A DNA stretch of 64,000 nt from Phascolarctos cinereus (taxonomy: Eukaryota > Chordata > Mammalia > Diprotodontia > Phascolarctidae), in contig NW_018344337.1 of the NCBI RefSeq assembly GCF_002099425.1, positions 434,001-498,000 on the forward strand. Direction: 5' to 3'. The position numbers were made by a program, and so were the translations under genes. The notes under the pieces were generated by a model. It made no database searches and had not been told where the DNA came from. It was given only the letters and a program-made list of their open reading frames with translations. How positions within the stretch are numbered: the stretch's first letter is position 1; every line of letters begins with the position of its first letter. Shown piece by piece: positions 11,825 to 23,081 of the stretch.

Positions 11825-13260
11825 GAAGTCCTTGAGTCTTTTATTTGAAAGTCAGATTTTATATTCATCTGTTTGGGTTTTTTTGTTTTGTTTTGTTTTT
11901 TTCAATCAGGAGTGCTTAAAAGCCCTCTTTTTCATTGAATATCCCTTTTTTTCCTCCTTTCCTGAAGGATTATCCTCAGATTTTTGATTAGGTTATTCTT
12001 GGTTGTAATACTAGCACATTTACCTTCCAGAATATTATATTACAAGCCCTCCTCTCCTTTTACGTGGAAGAAGACACTAAACCTTATATCATCCAAGGAT
12101 ACTTGAATTTTTTCTTTCAGGCTACTCGCAGTATTTATTTTCCTTTTAATTTGAGAGCTCTGGAATTTGGCTATAATATTCCTTGGAGTTTTTGTGTTCA
12201 GATCTCTTTCAGAAGATGACCGGTAGAATCTCTCCATTTCTTCTTAGACCCTATGGGTCTAAGGTACTGGGGCAATTGGCCTTCATAATTTCTTGAAATA
12301 TGATGTCTAAGCTTTTTTTTTTAAATCATGACTTTCAGGTAGACCAGTAATTCTTTGATTATCTCTCCTTGATCTGTATTCTAGCTCAATTGTTTTTTTC
12401 CAGTGAGATATTTCACATTTTCAATTTTTCAGACTTTTAAATTTGTTTTATTATGTCTTGATGTCTTATAGAATCATTAGCTTCCATTTGGCCTCTTCTA
12501 ATATTTGAGACATGATTTTTATCAGTAAACTTTTGTACCTCTTTTACCAAGTTGTTTATTCTCTTTTTACATTTATCTTGTGTAGCTGTCATTTCTTTTT
12601 CCCATTTTCGCCATTCTGTCACTCTCATTTTTTATTATTTTGTTTGCCACTATTCAGTTTTATTTTTAGCAACCATATTCTTGTTTAATTTTAAAAATAA
12701 TTTTTGTTCTTTTTCATCTCTAACTCTCCTAAGAATTCTTTTTATTTATTTATTTGTTTGCTTGCTTTTTAAGCACTTATTTATTTATTTATTTGAGTGA
12801 GGCGATTGGGGTTAAGTGACACAACTAGTCACACAACTAGTAAGTGTCAAGTGTCTGAGGCCAGATTTGAACTCAGGTCCTCCTGACTCCAAGGCCAGAG
12901 CTCTATACACTGTGCCACCTAGCTGCCCCTCTCCTAAGAATTCTTTTTAGATTTTTATTCACTGCATTTTCTCTTGAGAATTTGCTTGTAGGTTTTTTCA
13001 GTTTCTTATTTTTTTCTTCTGTGCTTGTGTCTTGAACTTCCTTATCACCATGACAGTTCTTTATGGTTGGTTTATTTTTGTTTATTTCTTTGCTTCTTCT
13101 AGCCTCCTTCCTGACTTAGTGTTTTATATTATTGTTGGGCTCTTCTCACTTCTGAGTGGGATATCTGGCCTGAGCTTCTTTCTTTTTACATCCTTCTGCT
13201 GCTCTCATAGTTCAGGTGAGGAATCCAGGGAAAGTCTGTTCACTGCCCTGTTGGTCTGAG
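11825..13260 (-). mobile_element. L1 ORF1 plus upstream region, third copy, split by a SINE
   Basis: Older minus-strand ORF1: carboxy-terminal segment 11900-12250, 'LENTDQGEIIKEL'-like segment near 12370, and coiled coil to about 12640. It is interrupted by a SINE at 12745-12928 and resumes to about 13070. 13070-13260 is probably its 5'UTR but is too diverged to be certain. Confidence 0.65.
12745..12928 (-). mobile_element. tRNA-derived marsupial SINE (WSINE1/SINE-1 type)
   Basis: On the minus strand the SINE head is at the right (reverse of ggggcagctaggtggcacag) and the A-rich tail at the left (TTTATTTA units). A perfect 21-bp target-site duplication flanks it, at 12724-12744 and 12929-12949 (core ctcctaagaattcttttta). 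This pattern is typical of L1-driven insertion. Confidence 0.92.
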
Positions 13261-14845
13261 ATTTCTAAATTCTTGACCAAGGTTTGGGTCTGTTAGTTTG
13301 TGTGTGGTTGAGTTTCAGTGAAATGCAGTTGGACTCATACATTGTTAGCCTGCTGGGCACTCTACAGGAACAGAATTATGTTTCCCTTTTAGACATAGAT
13401 GGTCTTGCCCTGGTTATTCTACTACAGGCTTATGTTCTGGGCTAAATGCTAGAACTGAGTTCCTGTTGCTCTGATCCTTGGATCAGAGTCACACTGATAC
13501 GTTTTCAGAACTAGTTCTGTGCTTAGTACTCATCTATGGCTCTGCTCACTCACAACTGGTCCTTGGATCTTTGACCTAGAACTGAGTTTAATAAGGCAGA
13601 AGAACAATGAGGCAGTATGAATCAAGCATTCTTCAGAAGAGAAATTCCCCATTACAGAATTCTGTTTATTGCTCTTTAAGCTGTCAGGGCAGGGAAATAA
13701 GTTGTCTGCAAAGCTTATGATTTCTTTAGGAAATGACCCAGTTACACGTCAAACTTGCTGATAGCCCTTTTCATCCTCACTACAGTTTTTGGGAATGGTG
13801 TCGTTTGAGAGGTGTTAAGTTGGCATTTTAAGGATGAAATTATGTACTTATTGGACAATACAATCTCCTCTCTGTTGTCCTGACAGTTATAATTGCCAGT
13901 TTCCTATTTCAGATTCCTTAGCTTTGTGGCAGTGTTGGAAGCAGGAAGGGAGAATTTTAGATAATTTGATTCAAAATCATTCATTGTGTTAGCTGGACTT
14001 TGTCCCTTTGTCTGTAGCTTGATTTTTTTTTTTTTTAGGAATCTGGAGGTGTTTAATCCTGTCTTATCCAATATATTTTAGTTGCTGCTGTCAGATGGAT
14101 ATAAACTTGGGGATTCAAAGAAAATCATAATCAAACTTGTATTATAATACTCATCTCCTTTGTGACCATATTTTTGTTCTTGTTAAATTGTGTCCATATT
14201 AGATGATTGTTTTGTAATAAGCTGATTATAGTGGTGCTCCTCCTGTGGACTACTCCCCAACTCCCACACTCAGGTTTTCAGTTTTAGTTTCCAAGGGGAC
14301 AATTATCTTTGGTTTTAGGGCAAACATAGAGTTCTGTACTCCTAATGTTGGCTCGTGAGCTAATGGTATACTTCTCTTTAGCAAAAAGTACTAGATAAAA
14401 TTAGCTTTTAGGAAATAGATTTACTTAAATTGCATACCAAGAATACTAGCTACAAAAGATTCCTTCTATAAACCTTGGTTTTACTCTTGTACAAACACAT
14501 ATAGTTCATGAGAAGAGTGGGCTCAAACATAGAGTACATTGGTAGTGAGGTACACATGTAGGATACATATGTAGCAAAGACTACTCAGAACTCCTGATGA
14601 TATAATACCTGCAAATTGGCATCTTCTTTGTAGAATCTTAGATATTCTCCTTAGGTGCAGCATCTCTGCTAGTTAAGTATATTCTTCTCTATAGTCTGAT
14701 TCTTATTTTCTTCAAGGGCTATGCTCTTTAAAACTCTATTTTCCCTTAGTTGATTATCTTTCTATATCCATATGTTATCAGTGTCTAAAGAATGTGCCTC
14801 TGCTCCCTACTGAATATAGTTTTTCCTGTGGACCCTGTAGTTCAT
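13261..14845. other. Unassigned intronic sequence
   Basis: No repeat family or gene recognised. A T-run lies near 14020-14036. Open frames are short and without recognisable domains. Confidence 0.5.
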
Positions 14846-14847
14846 AC

Positions 14848-14995
14848 ACACACACACGCACACACACACACACACGTCTATACTCACATATGCATATATA
14901 TATATGTATATATATACACACACATACACTTATGTGTATGTATACACATATATACACACATATACACATGCACTTATATACATATATATGTACAT
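14848..14995. repeat. (CA)n/(TA)n compound microsatellite
   Basis: CACACA runs followed by alternating TATA, CACA and GTATACACA units. Open frames on both strands here are repeat artefacts. Confidence 0.95.
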
Positions 14996-15284
14996 CTATC
15001 TGATGATGGTGAGTATAGGAGAGAGAAATTCCCTCTCACAACCCATCCCCTATCCTATTCACAGCCGGTATCTTTAAGAATCTGCTTCTTGCAGTAAAAT
15101 TTCCAGGTCTACATATTCATTTTGACTTGAGTATTTAAAATCCTCAGAGACATGAACAAATTATTTACTCATCCAGTATATTATGAATTCCTTCTTGACT
15201 CAATCTGAGAGGTTTTTATACCTCATAAATGGATCAATATGTAGACAGAGAAATTACAATGCAGGAAAGAATGAATGAAGAAAT

Positions 15285-15640
15285 ATTTACAGTGTGCTTT
15301 ACTATGATACAGGCCTTCTACTTACACCTGGGGACATAAATACAAAAGGAAAATACAGCTTCTGCCGTCAAGGAACTTACATTCAAATGGAGCACATATA
15401 CACTCATACAAAATAGAATAAGTTAAGTGCATAAAAAGGTATAAATAGAATGCTATTAGAATGTCAAGAAATGAAAGATTTTGATGTGGTAGGGATCAGA
15501 GAAAGTTTCTTGGAGAGAGTGGCACTTGCTATATGTCCTGCTAGAATTTTACCTTCAGACGGTGGGTCGAGGGAAATTGCTAAGGTAGTACCTCTGCTCT
15601 CAGAAGATATTATTGTACGTGGCAGAGTTTGGGTGAGGAG
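15285..15640 (+). mobile_element. L2 LINE 3'-region fragment
   Basis: Recognisable L2 3' motifs: 'cctggggacataaatacaaa', 'gtcaaggaacttacattcaa', and downstream a 'tcagagaaagtttcttggag' segment. Noncoding. Confidence 0.6.
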
Positions 15641-16395
15641 TATTTTCCCTTGTCCCTAATGGAAAGGAGGAGAGTTGATTTCTTCTAGACTGTGCCTTTT
15701 TCTACGCACAGGGCTTGACTTTGGGTATTACCTTCCCTCAGGTCATTCCTTTTTTTTCTCATTTTAGCAGCTTACTTCTTCTCATCTAAAGGTAGAGATT
15801 GACATGTTTAAATTTAAAGTAGCTACAAGCAATCTACAAATGAAGAGATTAGCTCATGGTTTTAGCTCAGAGGCAAATTGTATCAAATCCATGTGGTTTC
15901 TTTTCTTTACAAAGTTAGAGGTTTTTATTTTAAATTTTTAGAGAGATTATTAATAAATATTCTAAAAAGCTCAATTATTCAGTTTGAGGGAATAGATGTT
16001 TATTTTGCCAGAGTTGAGGATTCCTCGCTTGTTTAAATTCTATTCATTTAAATATTCCCTCTTCCCTCACGTGCTTTTTCTCTGTGGCAGTGAAGCCCAC
16101 ATACATAAAAAGCAGTTAAGATCATCATTCATATACATACAAAATAGTAAAGAAATGTTTAAAAGGAAACCAAGAACTTTGGGATTTAATGTTTGCCCCT
16201 TTCTCATGGAAAAGGGAGGAAAAAGAAAAAAGAGACAATGTACCAAGAACTTGTATTCCTCTCCTGTTCTATCCCAAGCTAGTTAAAAACACTCCTAGGC
16301 TACAAAAACTTTGAGACACTGGATGACATTTCCCAGGGACCCATGCAGATATTTCCTGAAGACACATTCTGCATAAAATTAGCTTCCAAGTGCCA
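15641..16395. other. Unassigned intronic sequence
   Basis: No family or gene recognised. The open frame at 15996-16286 (96 codons) has low-complexity K/S-rich composition and no domain I know. Confidence 0.5.
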
Positions 16396-16399
16396 GTAT

Positions 16400-16930
16400 A
16401 ATTTTTCATTTTTTTTCTTTCTTTTAATAATAAATTTATTTATTTATTTTTAGTTTTCAGCATTCACTTCCATAAGATTTTAAGTTCCAGATTTTCTCCC
16501 CATCTCTTCCCTCCTCCCATCCTAAGACAGCATGTAAATTGATGTAGGCTCAACATGTACATTCATATTAAACATATTTTCACATTAGTCATGTTGTAAA
16601 GAAGAATTACAACCAATGGGAAAAACCATGAGAAAGCAGAAATAAAAAACAAAAAAGAGAGAGTAAATAATATGCTTCAATCTGTATTCAGACTACATAG
16701 TTCTTTTTTTCTGAATGTGGACAGCATTTTCCATCATGCATCTTTTGGAGTTGTCTTAGATCCTTGCATTGCTAAGAAGAGATAAGTCTATCAAAGTTAG
16801 TCATCACACAGTGTGGCTGTTACTGTGTACAGTGTTTTCCTGTTTCTACTCACTTCAGTCGGCATCAGTTCATATAAGTCTTTTCGGGTTTTTCTGAAAT
16901 CTGCCCACTTATTTATTATAGCACATAATT
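16400..16930 (-). mobile_element. L1 3' end (3'UTR and ORF2 carboxy terminus), 5'-truncated
   Basis: The left end is the T-rich reverse of the poly(A) tail. The 3'UTR includes the pyrimidine-rich reverse of the G-rich tract (16494-16520). Sequence then matches the ORF2 carboxy terminus of copy 1 (reverse of 27120-26900). The right end abuts a SINE. Confidence 0.85.
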
Positions 16931-17083
16931 TTTTTTGTTTGTTTTAGGCAATTGGAGTTAAGTGACTTGCCCAGGATCACACAGCTAGTAAGTGTCAAGT
17001 GTTTGGTCTGGGGCTGGATTTGAACTCAGGTCCTTCTGACTTCAGGGCGGATGTTCTATCCACTGCACCACCTAGTTGCCCCA
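16931..17083 (-). mobile_element. tRNA-derived marsupial SINE
   Basis: Minus-strand copy: head at the right (reverse of ggggcaactaggtggtgcag), tail at the left as TTTTTGTTTG. Internal box-B-like region 'ttgaactcaggtcc' at 17020-17033. Target duplication not resolved. Confidence 0.9.
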
Positions 17084-17189
17084 GTTTGTTTTTCTTTAGA
17101 AGCACCTTGCTCATGGTGTTTAAGTTAAGGTTCTCATATATAGTAAAGGCCAGGTACCAATTAGTGCAGTAATGAATCCCCCTAATGTG

Positions 17190-18035
17190 ATCACAAACAA
17201 AACCATTGCAGCCAATATTAGAAGAAAAGTAGAAAGTTGAGAAACATTTTTTTATGGCAAGTGTCTCTGATAAAGGCCTCATTTCTCAAGCATTATAGAG
17301 AACTGAATCAAATTTATAAGAGTACAAGCCATTCCCCAACTGATAAATGGTCAAAGAATATGAATAGGCAGTTTTCAGATGAAGAAATTAAAGCTGTCTG
17401 TAGTCATATGAAAAAAATGCTCTAAATCATTATTGATTAGAGAATTACAAATTAAAATAACTCCAAGATACCACCCATTAGATTGACTAATATGACAGTA
17501 AAGGAAAATTGTAAATGTTGGAGAGATCGTGGGAAAAAGTTGTAAACTGATCCAACCATTTTGTTGAGCAATTCAGCACTATGCCCAAAGGGCAACCAAA
17601 TTATACATACCCTTTGATCCAACAATACCAGCATTAGGTCCAAAGAAATTGTGGAAAAGGAGAAAGGACCTACATGTACAAGTATATTTATAGTACAAAT
17701 ATATTTTTGTGGTGGAAAAAAATTAGAAATTGAGGGAATGCCCCTCAGTTGGGGAATGGCTGAACAAGTCGTGGTATATGAATGTAATGGAGTACTGTTG
17801 TGCGTTAAGCAATGATATGCAAGTCGATTTCAGAAAAACCTGGAAAGACTTGTATGGACTGATGTATAGTGAAATGAGCAGAATGAGGAAAACATTGTAC
17901 ACAGTAAGAGCAACATTTTGTGATGATCAATCATGAAAAGATTTAGATCTTCTAAGCAACACAATGATCCAAGGCAATTACAAAGGACACATGACTGATA
18001 AGATCATAATTTTACAACTGGTAATGGACTTTTCT
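17190..18035 (+). mobile_element. L1 ORF2 carboxy-terminal fragment
   Basis: Plus-strand match to copy 1 from about 26300 to 27090, including 'SHSPTDKWSKNMNRQFSDEEIKA' in pieces (17320-17400) and the end of ORF2 (17730-17936). No 3'UTR or tail is present. Broken by frameshifts and diverged, so older than copy 1. Confidence 0.85.
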
Positions 18036-18049
18036 ATCATTTTAGTGGT

Positions 18050-18282
18050 ACCTGACTTTTTTGACCCCCTTTGGGGTTTTCTTTGTAAAGATACTGGAAT
18101 GGCTTGCCATTTCCTTCTCTAACTTATTTTATTAACTGTTAACTGAGGTAAACAGGGTTAAGTGATTTGTCTAGGGTCACACAGCTAGTAAGTGTCTGAG
18201 GCCACATGTCAACTCAGGAAGATGAGTCTTCCTGACTCCAGGCCCAGCACTCTATCTACTGTGCCTCCTAGCTGCCCTAGCT
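18050..18282 (-). mobile_element. MAR1-type CORE-SINE
   Basis: Reverse-oriented MAR1: 'accccctttggggttttctt', then 'ctggaatggcttgccatttc', core 'gggtcacacagctagtaagt', and the tRNA-like head at the right end (ctcctagctgcc). Confidence 0.85.
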
Positions 18283-18339
18283 ACCACTTCAGGAAGCTTC
18301 AAGTGTAGTATGGTGAAATTATTCTTTAAAATAGCAGTT

Positions 18340-18480
18340 TTTGCCCTTATTATTTCATATTATCCTTACACTACCTCTATGGCAATAGGAAAGTATTTTT
18401 CCCATTTTGTAAATGATACTCTGAGGTTCTAGAAGGTCAAGGGAGCTTCCTCAGTCTTGGGCTATCTTCTCTTCTCCCTT
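18340..18480 (-). mobile_element. MIR SINE remnant
   Basis: Reverse-orientation MIR pattern: 'cattttgtaaatgatactct' followed by 'gaggttctagaaggtcaagg'. Strongly diverged. Confidence 0.5.
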
Positions 18481-18689
18481 AATCACAGAGTTGTCAAACA
18501 AGCAACTTGAGGGGAATACCCTTAAGTATGGCCTGAACCATATTAAAATCTAATTAGAAAATGTGTAGCAAAATAAATAAAAATTCAATAAAACATAGAA
18601 AAAAGTAAGTCAATATGCAGCCCTCAAGGATCTTTATGCAGTTTAGTTGCCCTGTTTCTATTTGAGTTTGATACCACTTCTCTGTACTA

Positions 18690-19765
18690 CTTCACTTAGT
18701 AATCTCATGAGCTCCCATGGATTTAACTGTGATCTCTATGCTGATAATTCTTAAATATATTTATCTAGCCCTAACCTCTCTATCAACCTCCAGTATTGCA
18801 TTTCCACCTGCCTATCAGACTTCTTGAACTATATGTCCTATAGACATCTTAAACTCAGCATGATCAAAACAGAGCTCTTTAACTTTCACCCTTTAACCCT
18901 ACCCTTTAAAGTCCCCTTTTAGTGTCAGGGGCACCACCAATCCTCCTAGTACCACAGACTCTAAAGCTATATGTCACACTTGACTCCTTACTATCTCTCA
19001 CCTTTCATATCCAATCTGTTCCCAAAACTTGTCAATTTCATTATTGCAGCATCTCTGGAATAGTCCTTCTTCTGATATTATGGCCACCTCATCACCTCAC
19101 ACCTAGACTATTGCAACAATCTACTGGTTGGTCTTTCTTTTACAAGTCTCTCTTACCTCAGGTTCATCCTTAAGTTAGCCACCAAAGAGATTTAAATAAA
19201 CCATTCTCGACTGTCACCCTCTACTCAGTAAACTTCAGTGGCTCCCTATCACCTGGAGGATCAAATGGAAAATTATCTGCTTGACATTCAAGGCACTTCA
19301 TAACCTAGCCTTCCATCCTTCCCAGATTTCTTTAACCTTACCTCCTCTCCCCACCCCACCTCCCACATCCTTTGATTCAGTGACACTGACCTCCTTGTTT
19401 GTCTCTGTGTTCCATTGCTCAGCTCTGGGCATTTTCCCTGTATATTTCCTCCCCGTTTCTCTGGGACATACCTCTGTCTCTGCCTCCTAGATTTCTTGGC
19501 TTCCTTCATTGTCCCAGCTAAAATTGTACTTCTACAGGAAGCTTTTCCCAATGCCTCTTAATTCTAGTGCCTTCCCTTTGTGCTTATTTGTTTTATCTGA
19601 TGTATATCTTATTTATAAATATTTGTTTGCATATTGTCTCTCCCATTATATTGTGAGCTCTTTGAGGGCAGGTACTATCTTCTGCCTTTCTTTGTATCCC
19701 CAGAACATAGCACAGTACCTGTTACATTGTAGGTACTTTATAAATCCTTATTTACTGAATGCTTA
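18690..19765 (+). mobile_element. L2 LINE, ORF2 end plus 3'UTR
   Basis: Long L2 remnant. The coding part resembles the terminal L2 reverse-transcriptase/C-terminal region ('cttaaactcagcatgatcaa', 'gactattgcaacaatctact', 'agtggctccctatcacctgg'). The 3'UTR follows ('ttgtgagctctttgagggca') and ends in 'gtaggtactttataaatcct'. Many stops. It is a fossil CR1-clade LINE. Confidence 0.85.
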
Positions 19766-19814
19766 TGATATAATAATATTAAAATAACATTACTTTCTTA
19801 TATCTTAATTTTTT

Positions 19815-20025
19815 CAGCCATTCCCCCATTTGTGGACATATTTTTAATTTCCATTTTTTTACTTCAAAAATTACTCTTTTGAATATTTTTGTTTCTTATA
19901 AGGTCTTTCCTTCTTTTATTTCTTTGAGCTGTGTACCTATTAGTGTGGTTGCTATGTTAAAGGGTATATACAGCTTAGTTACTTTTTGGATATAGTTCCA
20001 AATTGCTTTCCAGAATAGCCATACT
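19815..20025 (-). mobile_element. Old L1 ORF2 3'-region fragment
   Basis: Reverse match to the ORF2 carboxy-terminal segment ('agccattcccccatttgtgg', 'atagttccaaattgctttcc'). Truncated at both sides. Confidence 0.7.
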
Positions 20026-20169
20026 TTTCTTTTTTTACTTTTCCTGTTTTCATGCAAAAATTTTTTTTTCTAATAAAGTTATTTTAGTAATTTGAAAGAA
20101 CCTCCTCAAAATCTATAATGTCAAACTTAAGTGGCAGCTCTTATATATGATTACTTCAGAATGTGGCAG

Positions 20170-20629
20170 TGTCGAGGTTTGTGGTACTGGGAGACCCAAA
20201 ATGTAAGACAGAGAGTACTGCCTTGAAAGAATTTAACCGCCCAAATGCTTTCCAGTCAAAATAGCGAGTTTATTGTAACACCTGCAGAAGTGGTGGAGAT
20301 TCTAAGTGAATCTTTGAAATTAAATGGGAGTAGGATTGATAGTTTTATACAAAAAAAGGGGAAAAGGTTCAGTGAAAAGATCCTGATGGGATTAAGGAGT
20401 GGTAAGTAGCCTTGGTGGGCCAGGGGAAAAAAATTAAAGGAGTTGAGTGCTCTGAGAGCCACAGTGAAAGGGCAGTTAAAAGGATTATTGAGTATCTACA
20501 TGGGCTGGGATAGACCAGATGCCTCAGGCAGAATGCCAGGGACTGGGCTGAGTGGGAAATTCCAGGGGCTGGCTACTTTCAAAGACATGGTCTTTTCCTT
20601 TTAGGGGTCTAGATCCCATTTCCCTATCA
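20170..20629 (-). mobile_element. Solo LTR of an ERV1-like retrovirus (fossil)
   Basis: Minus strand reads TGATAGGG...CTCGACA, with a TATA-like 'gtataaaac' and an 'aataaac' polyadenylation signal near the U5 end. Flanking four-base direct repeats (gcag at 20166-20169, gcaa at 20630-20633) are consistent with a 4-bp target duplication with one change. Its ends match the LTRs at 30350-30957 and 37099-37521, so the three are one family. No internal genes remain. Confidence 0.7.
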
Positions 20630-20693
20630 GCAAAGGGTTATTCATTTCTTTGGGCCCTCAATTGTCATGTGCATAATTAAAATAAATTTGCTA

Positions 20694-21511
20694 GTTCTTC
20701 CCCTTCCAGGAGCCAAGATGGTGGAGTGAAAAGGTAGTCGCTCTCACTCTCCCCTATCAACCTCTGAAAGCCCAGAAAATATCACCCCAGAAAAAAAAAA
20801 AACCCTGGAACAGTTAAACTAGAAGAAAGACGGGGAGCAGCAGTGCAGCAGTCCAGCAAATGGGTTTCCCAGTGCCTCAGCAAAAATAAGGGAGGCAGAA
20901 CTACAAGGGGCCCCAGGAGGATAAGTACCTGCGCATTCATCTGAAAGGAGGTGAAGAAAACAACCTAAAGGCTTCCTAAAGCCCCTTGCTGATTCCAACC
21001 CAACACCAGGTGAGCTGTAGAGCCCTGCAGCCTCCAATTGTGAAGAAATCCTGAAGCCCAGGTGGTAGAACAGGCAAACACCAACACCTGGACCTCTGAG
21101 TGCCTCAGTGAGGGCAGGGAATGGGTGGAAACCAGCTCAGAAAACCACCAGGTGCCTCGCACTCTACCAAAGGAATCTCCCAGTACATTAGCATAAAGGA
21201 GGGAGACAACACTGCAGGGGGCCCCAGGCAGATAAAGACCCTGCAGCACCCATCTAAAAGGAGCTGAAGAAAGCTAAAGGAAAGGAAAAGCAGGCAACCT
21301 AGAATTGCCTGAAAGTTCCAGCCTTGCTGATTCCAGCCCAACACAGGTAAGCTGCCAGAAACCTACAGCCTCCAATTGCCAGCATAAGAGGCCCCAGCAC
21401 ACAAAGCCAGTGACCAAGACCTAGGCTCCCAACACAAGAAGCTTGGGTCAGTGCCCTCTTCCCCAGCAGGAGAGCTCAATCTCTTTAAAGGCCAGGGAAT
21501 AAAGAAACACC
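20694..21511 (+). promoter_or_regulatory. L1 copy 1 5'UTR with duplicated ~0.33-kb unit
   Basis: Two related segments are visible: the box 'ccttgctgattcca' recurs at 20984 and 21322, and the 'ggccccagg...agataa/ggataa' and 'ggag(g/c)tgaagaaa' boxes recur in the same order before each. Each copy carries a consensus-like 5' splice donor, caggtgag (21007-21014) and caggtaag (21344-21351). L1 5'UTRs normally hold the internal RNA polymerase II promoter. Promoter activity here is inferred from position only. Confidence 0.6.
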
Positions 21512-22485
21512 ATGAGTAAAAAGAATGTACCATAGATTCATATTATGAGAAGAGTGAAGATCAAGACAGAAATTCTGAAGAGGACAACATTGTCAACAAA
21601 CCCACATCTGCAACAACAAAAGGGAATATGAACTGGTCTGAAGCCCAAAAAGCCTTCTTAGAAGAGCTCAAGAAGGATTTTAATAGTCAAATGAGAGAGG
21701 TAGAAGAGTCCTTCAAAAAACAATTGGCCAATTGGAAAAAAATACACTGAAGAAAACAAGTCCCTAAAAACACAATTGGCCAATTGAAGAAGGAAGTACA
21801 AAAACTAACAGAAGAAAACAATCTGTTAAAAACTAGAATTGGACAAATGGAAACTAATGTCTCTATGAGAGAGCAAGAATCAGTCAAACAGAAACAAAAA
21901 AATGAAAAAATAGATGAAAATAAAATACCTCATCAGTAAAAAACCGACCTGGAAAATCGATCAGGAGAGACAATTTAAAAATTATTGGACTACCTGAAAA
22001 TCATGATGAAAAAAAGAGCCTGGACAGTATCTTTCAGGAAATCATAAAGGAAAACTGCCTGAAGTCCTAGAACCAGAAGGGAAAATAACCATAGAAAGAA
22101 TCCACCATCACCACCTGAAAGAGATCCCAAATTGACAACGCCAAGAATATAATAGCAAAATTCCAAAATTACCAGATGAAAGAGAAGGTGCTGCAAGCAG
22201 CCAGAAAGAAACAATTTAAATATCATGGAACCACAGTCAGGATTACACAGGACCTTGCAGCTTCTACATTAAAAGACTGCAGGGCATAGAACATGATATA
22301 CGTAAGGCAAAGGAGCTTGGAATGCAGCCAAGGATCAATTACCCAGCAAAAATGAGCATCATTTTTCAAGGGAGGAGATGGATATTCAACGAAATAAGAG
22401 ACTTCCAAACTTTCCTGATAAAAAGACCAGAGCTCAACAAAAAATTTGATCTTCAAGTACAGTCAAGAAGGACTATAAAAAGGTA
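21512..22485 (+). pseudogene. L1 ORF1 (RNA-binding chaperone) of copy 1, frameshifted
   Basis: Starts ATGAGTAAAAAG (MSKKN). It shows an amino-terminal region, a coiled coil with one 'YTEENKSLK...LTEE' unit (from 21743), the RRM-like core ('TTDLENRS...IIGLPENHD', around 21940-22005) and the carboxy-terminal domain ('AARKKQFKYHGTTVRITQD', 22200-22255). The family forms trimers that coat L1 RNA. Stops and frameshifts occur, including an early TAG in the amino terminus and breaks around 21740, 21920 and 22070. Confidence 0.85.
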
Positions 22486-23081
22486 AATGGGACAGAAAGA
22501 TACAATATGTTGTTAATAAGGGGGGGGTGTGTTAAACCCTACAAGGGAATATGACTTGCAACCCTTGAGAACTGTATTGTTATTACACCATGTTAAAGGA
22601 GTATACATAAAGAGGGTGGATATTAGTTGACTTTGATGTAATGATAAAAAAAAATCTAATCAAGTGGGTTAAATGGATCCAAATAAGTGGATCAATCTGA
22701 TCTTAGAAAATGTACTGAGAAAGGAGGAGGCAGACAAGGGTAAATTACATTACAGGAAAAGACACAAAATCCTATTACAGCAGAGGGAAAGAAGGGGGGG
22801 GAGCATTGTTTGAACCTTACTCTCATCAGATTTGGCTCAAGAAGGGCATAACATAATCAGTTAGGTATAGAAATCTAACTTGCCCTATAGGCAGTAGGAG
22901 GGAAAAGGGGAAAGAAAAGGGAGGGGGGAAAGAAGGGAGGGAAGAAGCAGTAAGAGTAAAGGGGAAGAAAAGGGAAAGGGATAATAAAAGGGGGAGGGAC
23001 TGAAGGAGGTGTGGTCAAAAGCAAAACACTAGTGAAGGGGGAAAGGAAAAGAAAGAAAGAAAAAATAAATGGGGGAAAAGG

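Noticed and set aside
13032-13259. Hydrophobic 75-codon frame resembling a membrane protein
   Set aside because: It lies in T-rich antisense L1 5' sequence. Strings of F/L/S come from T-rich composition, not from a gene.
16400-18035. Minus L1 3' end followed by plus L1 ORF2 end as one twin-primed insertion
   Set aside because: Both parts cover the same ORF2 carboxy-terminal region and differ in divergence, so they are separate insertions, with a SINE and about 100 bp of other sequence between them.
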